A stretch of 64,000 bases of DNA, taken from Nocardia sp. NBC_00565. GTDB lineage: Bacteria > Actinomycetota > Actinomycetes > Mycobacteriales > Mycobacteriaceae. Under the pieces are notes generated by a model. The model did no database searches. It saw nothing but the letters and a program-made list of their open reading frames with translations, and was not told the origin of the DNA. Shown here in pieces: positions 63,310 through 64,000 of this stretch (position 1 is its first letter; every line of letters begins with the position of its first letter). Both the position numbers and the translations under genes were made by a program. The stretch lies in NCBI RefSeq assembly GCF_036345915.1, contig NZ_CP107785.1, positions 6,882,001 through 6,946,000 on the forward strand, given 5' to 3'.

Positions 63310-64000
63310 TCAGTGGTGCAGATCGTCCATTCGACGCTCCTTGCCCGGACTGCGCAACCGCAGGCGACTGGCCCCACGGATCGCCGGACGACGGATCGCG
63401 GGCAGCCGCCGCTGTGCGCGGCGCTGGGCCCGGCGCTCGGCCGGCTTGTGCTGCCAGGTCTCCGGGCGCGCGGCGACCCAGCGCTGCGAATGCCAGGCGA
63501 ACGGGATGTGCCCGAGATACAGCGCGACCAGGACCAGCAGCAGCACGATCGGATAGGTGACCAGCGCCGCCGCCGCGAGCGCGACCAGCACCAGCAGCCC
63601 GGCCGCGGCCTGTGGCGCCACCGACACCGACTTCATCGCCAGCGTCGGAATCGTGCTGACCGCCAATGCCGCCGAGAAGACCGTCCAGATCCCGACCTCG
63701 TAGAAGCCGACCCACCACCCGTCACCGAACTGCACGTACAGCGCGATCGGCACCAGTGCGATCAACGCGGCCGCTGGGGCGGGCACACCGACGAAGTACT
63801 CCCGCGACCACTCCGGCCGAGTGTCGTCGTCGAGCAGGGTGTTGAACCTGGCCAGCCGCAACACGATGCTCACCGCGAAAACCAACGCGAATACCCAGCC
63901 CGCGCTATTGCTGTCCAGCAACGCGATATAGAGCATCAGGCCGGGCGCGACGCCGAAGGAGATGGCGTCGGAGAGCGAATCGAGTTCCGCGCCCATCTTG
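63310..64000 (-). CDS. pssA: CDP-diacylglycerol-serine O-phosphatidyltransferase (N-terminus outside window)
   Basis: About 230 residues run to the right edge. The last part of the CDP-alcohol phosphotransferase motif is present (GAELDSLSDAISFGVAPGLM; the two Asp are catalytic), then ARFNTLLDDD and several membrane helices (FALVFAVSIVLRLARF, AALIALVPIALYVQF). An Arg-rich C-terminal tail ends MDDLHH. It makes phosphatidylserine from CDP-diacylglycerol and serine in the inner membrane. In actinobacteria psd (decarboxylase) usually precedes it, which would be to the right. Confidence 0.9.
   Translation of the reverse strand, partial: KMGAELDSLSDAISFGVAPGLMLYIALLDSNSAGWVFALVFAVSIVLRLARFNTLLDDDTRPEWSREYFVGVPAPAAALIALVPIALYVQFGDGWWVGFYEVGIWTVFSAALAVSTIPTLAMKSVSVAPQAAAGLLVLVALAAAALVTYPIVLLLVLVALYLGHIPFAWHSQRWVAARPETWQHKPAERRAQRRAQRRLPAIRRPAIRGASRLRLRSPGKERRMDDLHH

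Noticed and set aside
62933..63718. Upstream extension of the sigJ frame to 559 codons
   Set aside because: It runs through the pssA terminator and antisense of pssA; sequence is not sigma-like and the sigma region 2 start sets the N-terminus.

Overview
The window comes from a high-GC, mycolic-acid-type actinobacterium, most likely Nocardia or a close relative (Rhodococcus is the alternative). The pointers are a RamB-type regulator, a mycobacterial-type ATP-dependent ligase LigB, a PitA/small membrane protein/DUF3349 block like that of Mycobacterium tuberculosis, a two-domain glutamine-dependent NadE, a FadE5-like acyl-CoA dehydrogenase, F420-type enzymes, an ECF41 (SigJ) sigma factor and a CIRCE-controlled solo GroEL2. 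No rRNA, tRNA or CRISPR array was seen.

Layout. 0-3.2 kb: the 5' part of a DeoR regulator, a TetR/FAD-monooxygenase divergent pair with a duplicated operator, and another TetR. 3.3-12.1 kb: a divergent amino-sugar locus. One arm is a sugar ABC importer (binding lipoprotein plus two permeases, no ATPase). The other is a tightly coupled operon: SIS isomerase/deaminase, ROK kinase, a 60-residue repeat-bearing ORF, NagA deacetylase, PfkB kinase and class II aldolase. Together these could take an N-acetylated hexosamine, probably GalNAc, to triose phosphates through tagatose phosphates. 12.2-17.8 kb: a GT87 mannosyltransferase, the DUF3349-DUF3349-membrane protein-PitA operon, and LigB. 17.9-23.4 kb: RamB, an MFS exporter with a divergent TetR, and an acyl-CoA dehydrogenase. 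23.8-29.4 kb: the urea importer urtABCDE and a GntR regulator. 29.4-36.3 kb: a NERD-domain membrane protein, an AhpD-like protein, a headless TetR, an NmrA/HxlR redox pair, an F420/PPOX protein, a polysaccharide deacetylase and lipoamide dehydrogenase. 36.3-46 kb: an AraC remnant, an M19 dipeptidase, a prolyl oligopeptidase, hydrolases, several TetR proteins with visible operators, a Gly/Cys-rich membrane peptide, a LivF remnant and a MarR. 46-53.7 kb: a propeller lipoprotein, a DUF6585-like protein, NadE, a SUFU protein and GroEL2.

53.7-61.6 kb is the accessory part. A visibly AT-richer block carries an IMPase-family phosphatase next to an HTH plus PRTase-like protein. It continues into a run of overlapping small ORFs and a truncated methyltransferase, and ends at a 227-bp degraded copy of groEL2. 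After a Clp_N/HTH protein with double operators comes a group of SUKH (immunity-type) genes, one of them broken, with a Tn3-family transposase remnant between them. The window closes with sigJ and the 3' part of pssA.

The strongest themes are the complete hexosamine pathway, the many TetR-class regulators whose operators can be read directly, and the mosaic of remnants (IclR-like, TetR, AraC, LivF, groEL, SUKH, Tn3) that marks this as a rearranging stretch of chromosome.
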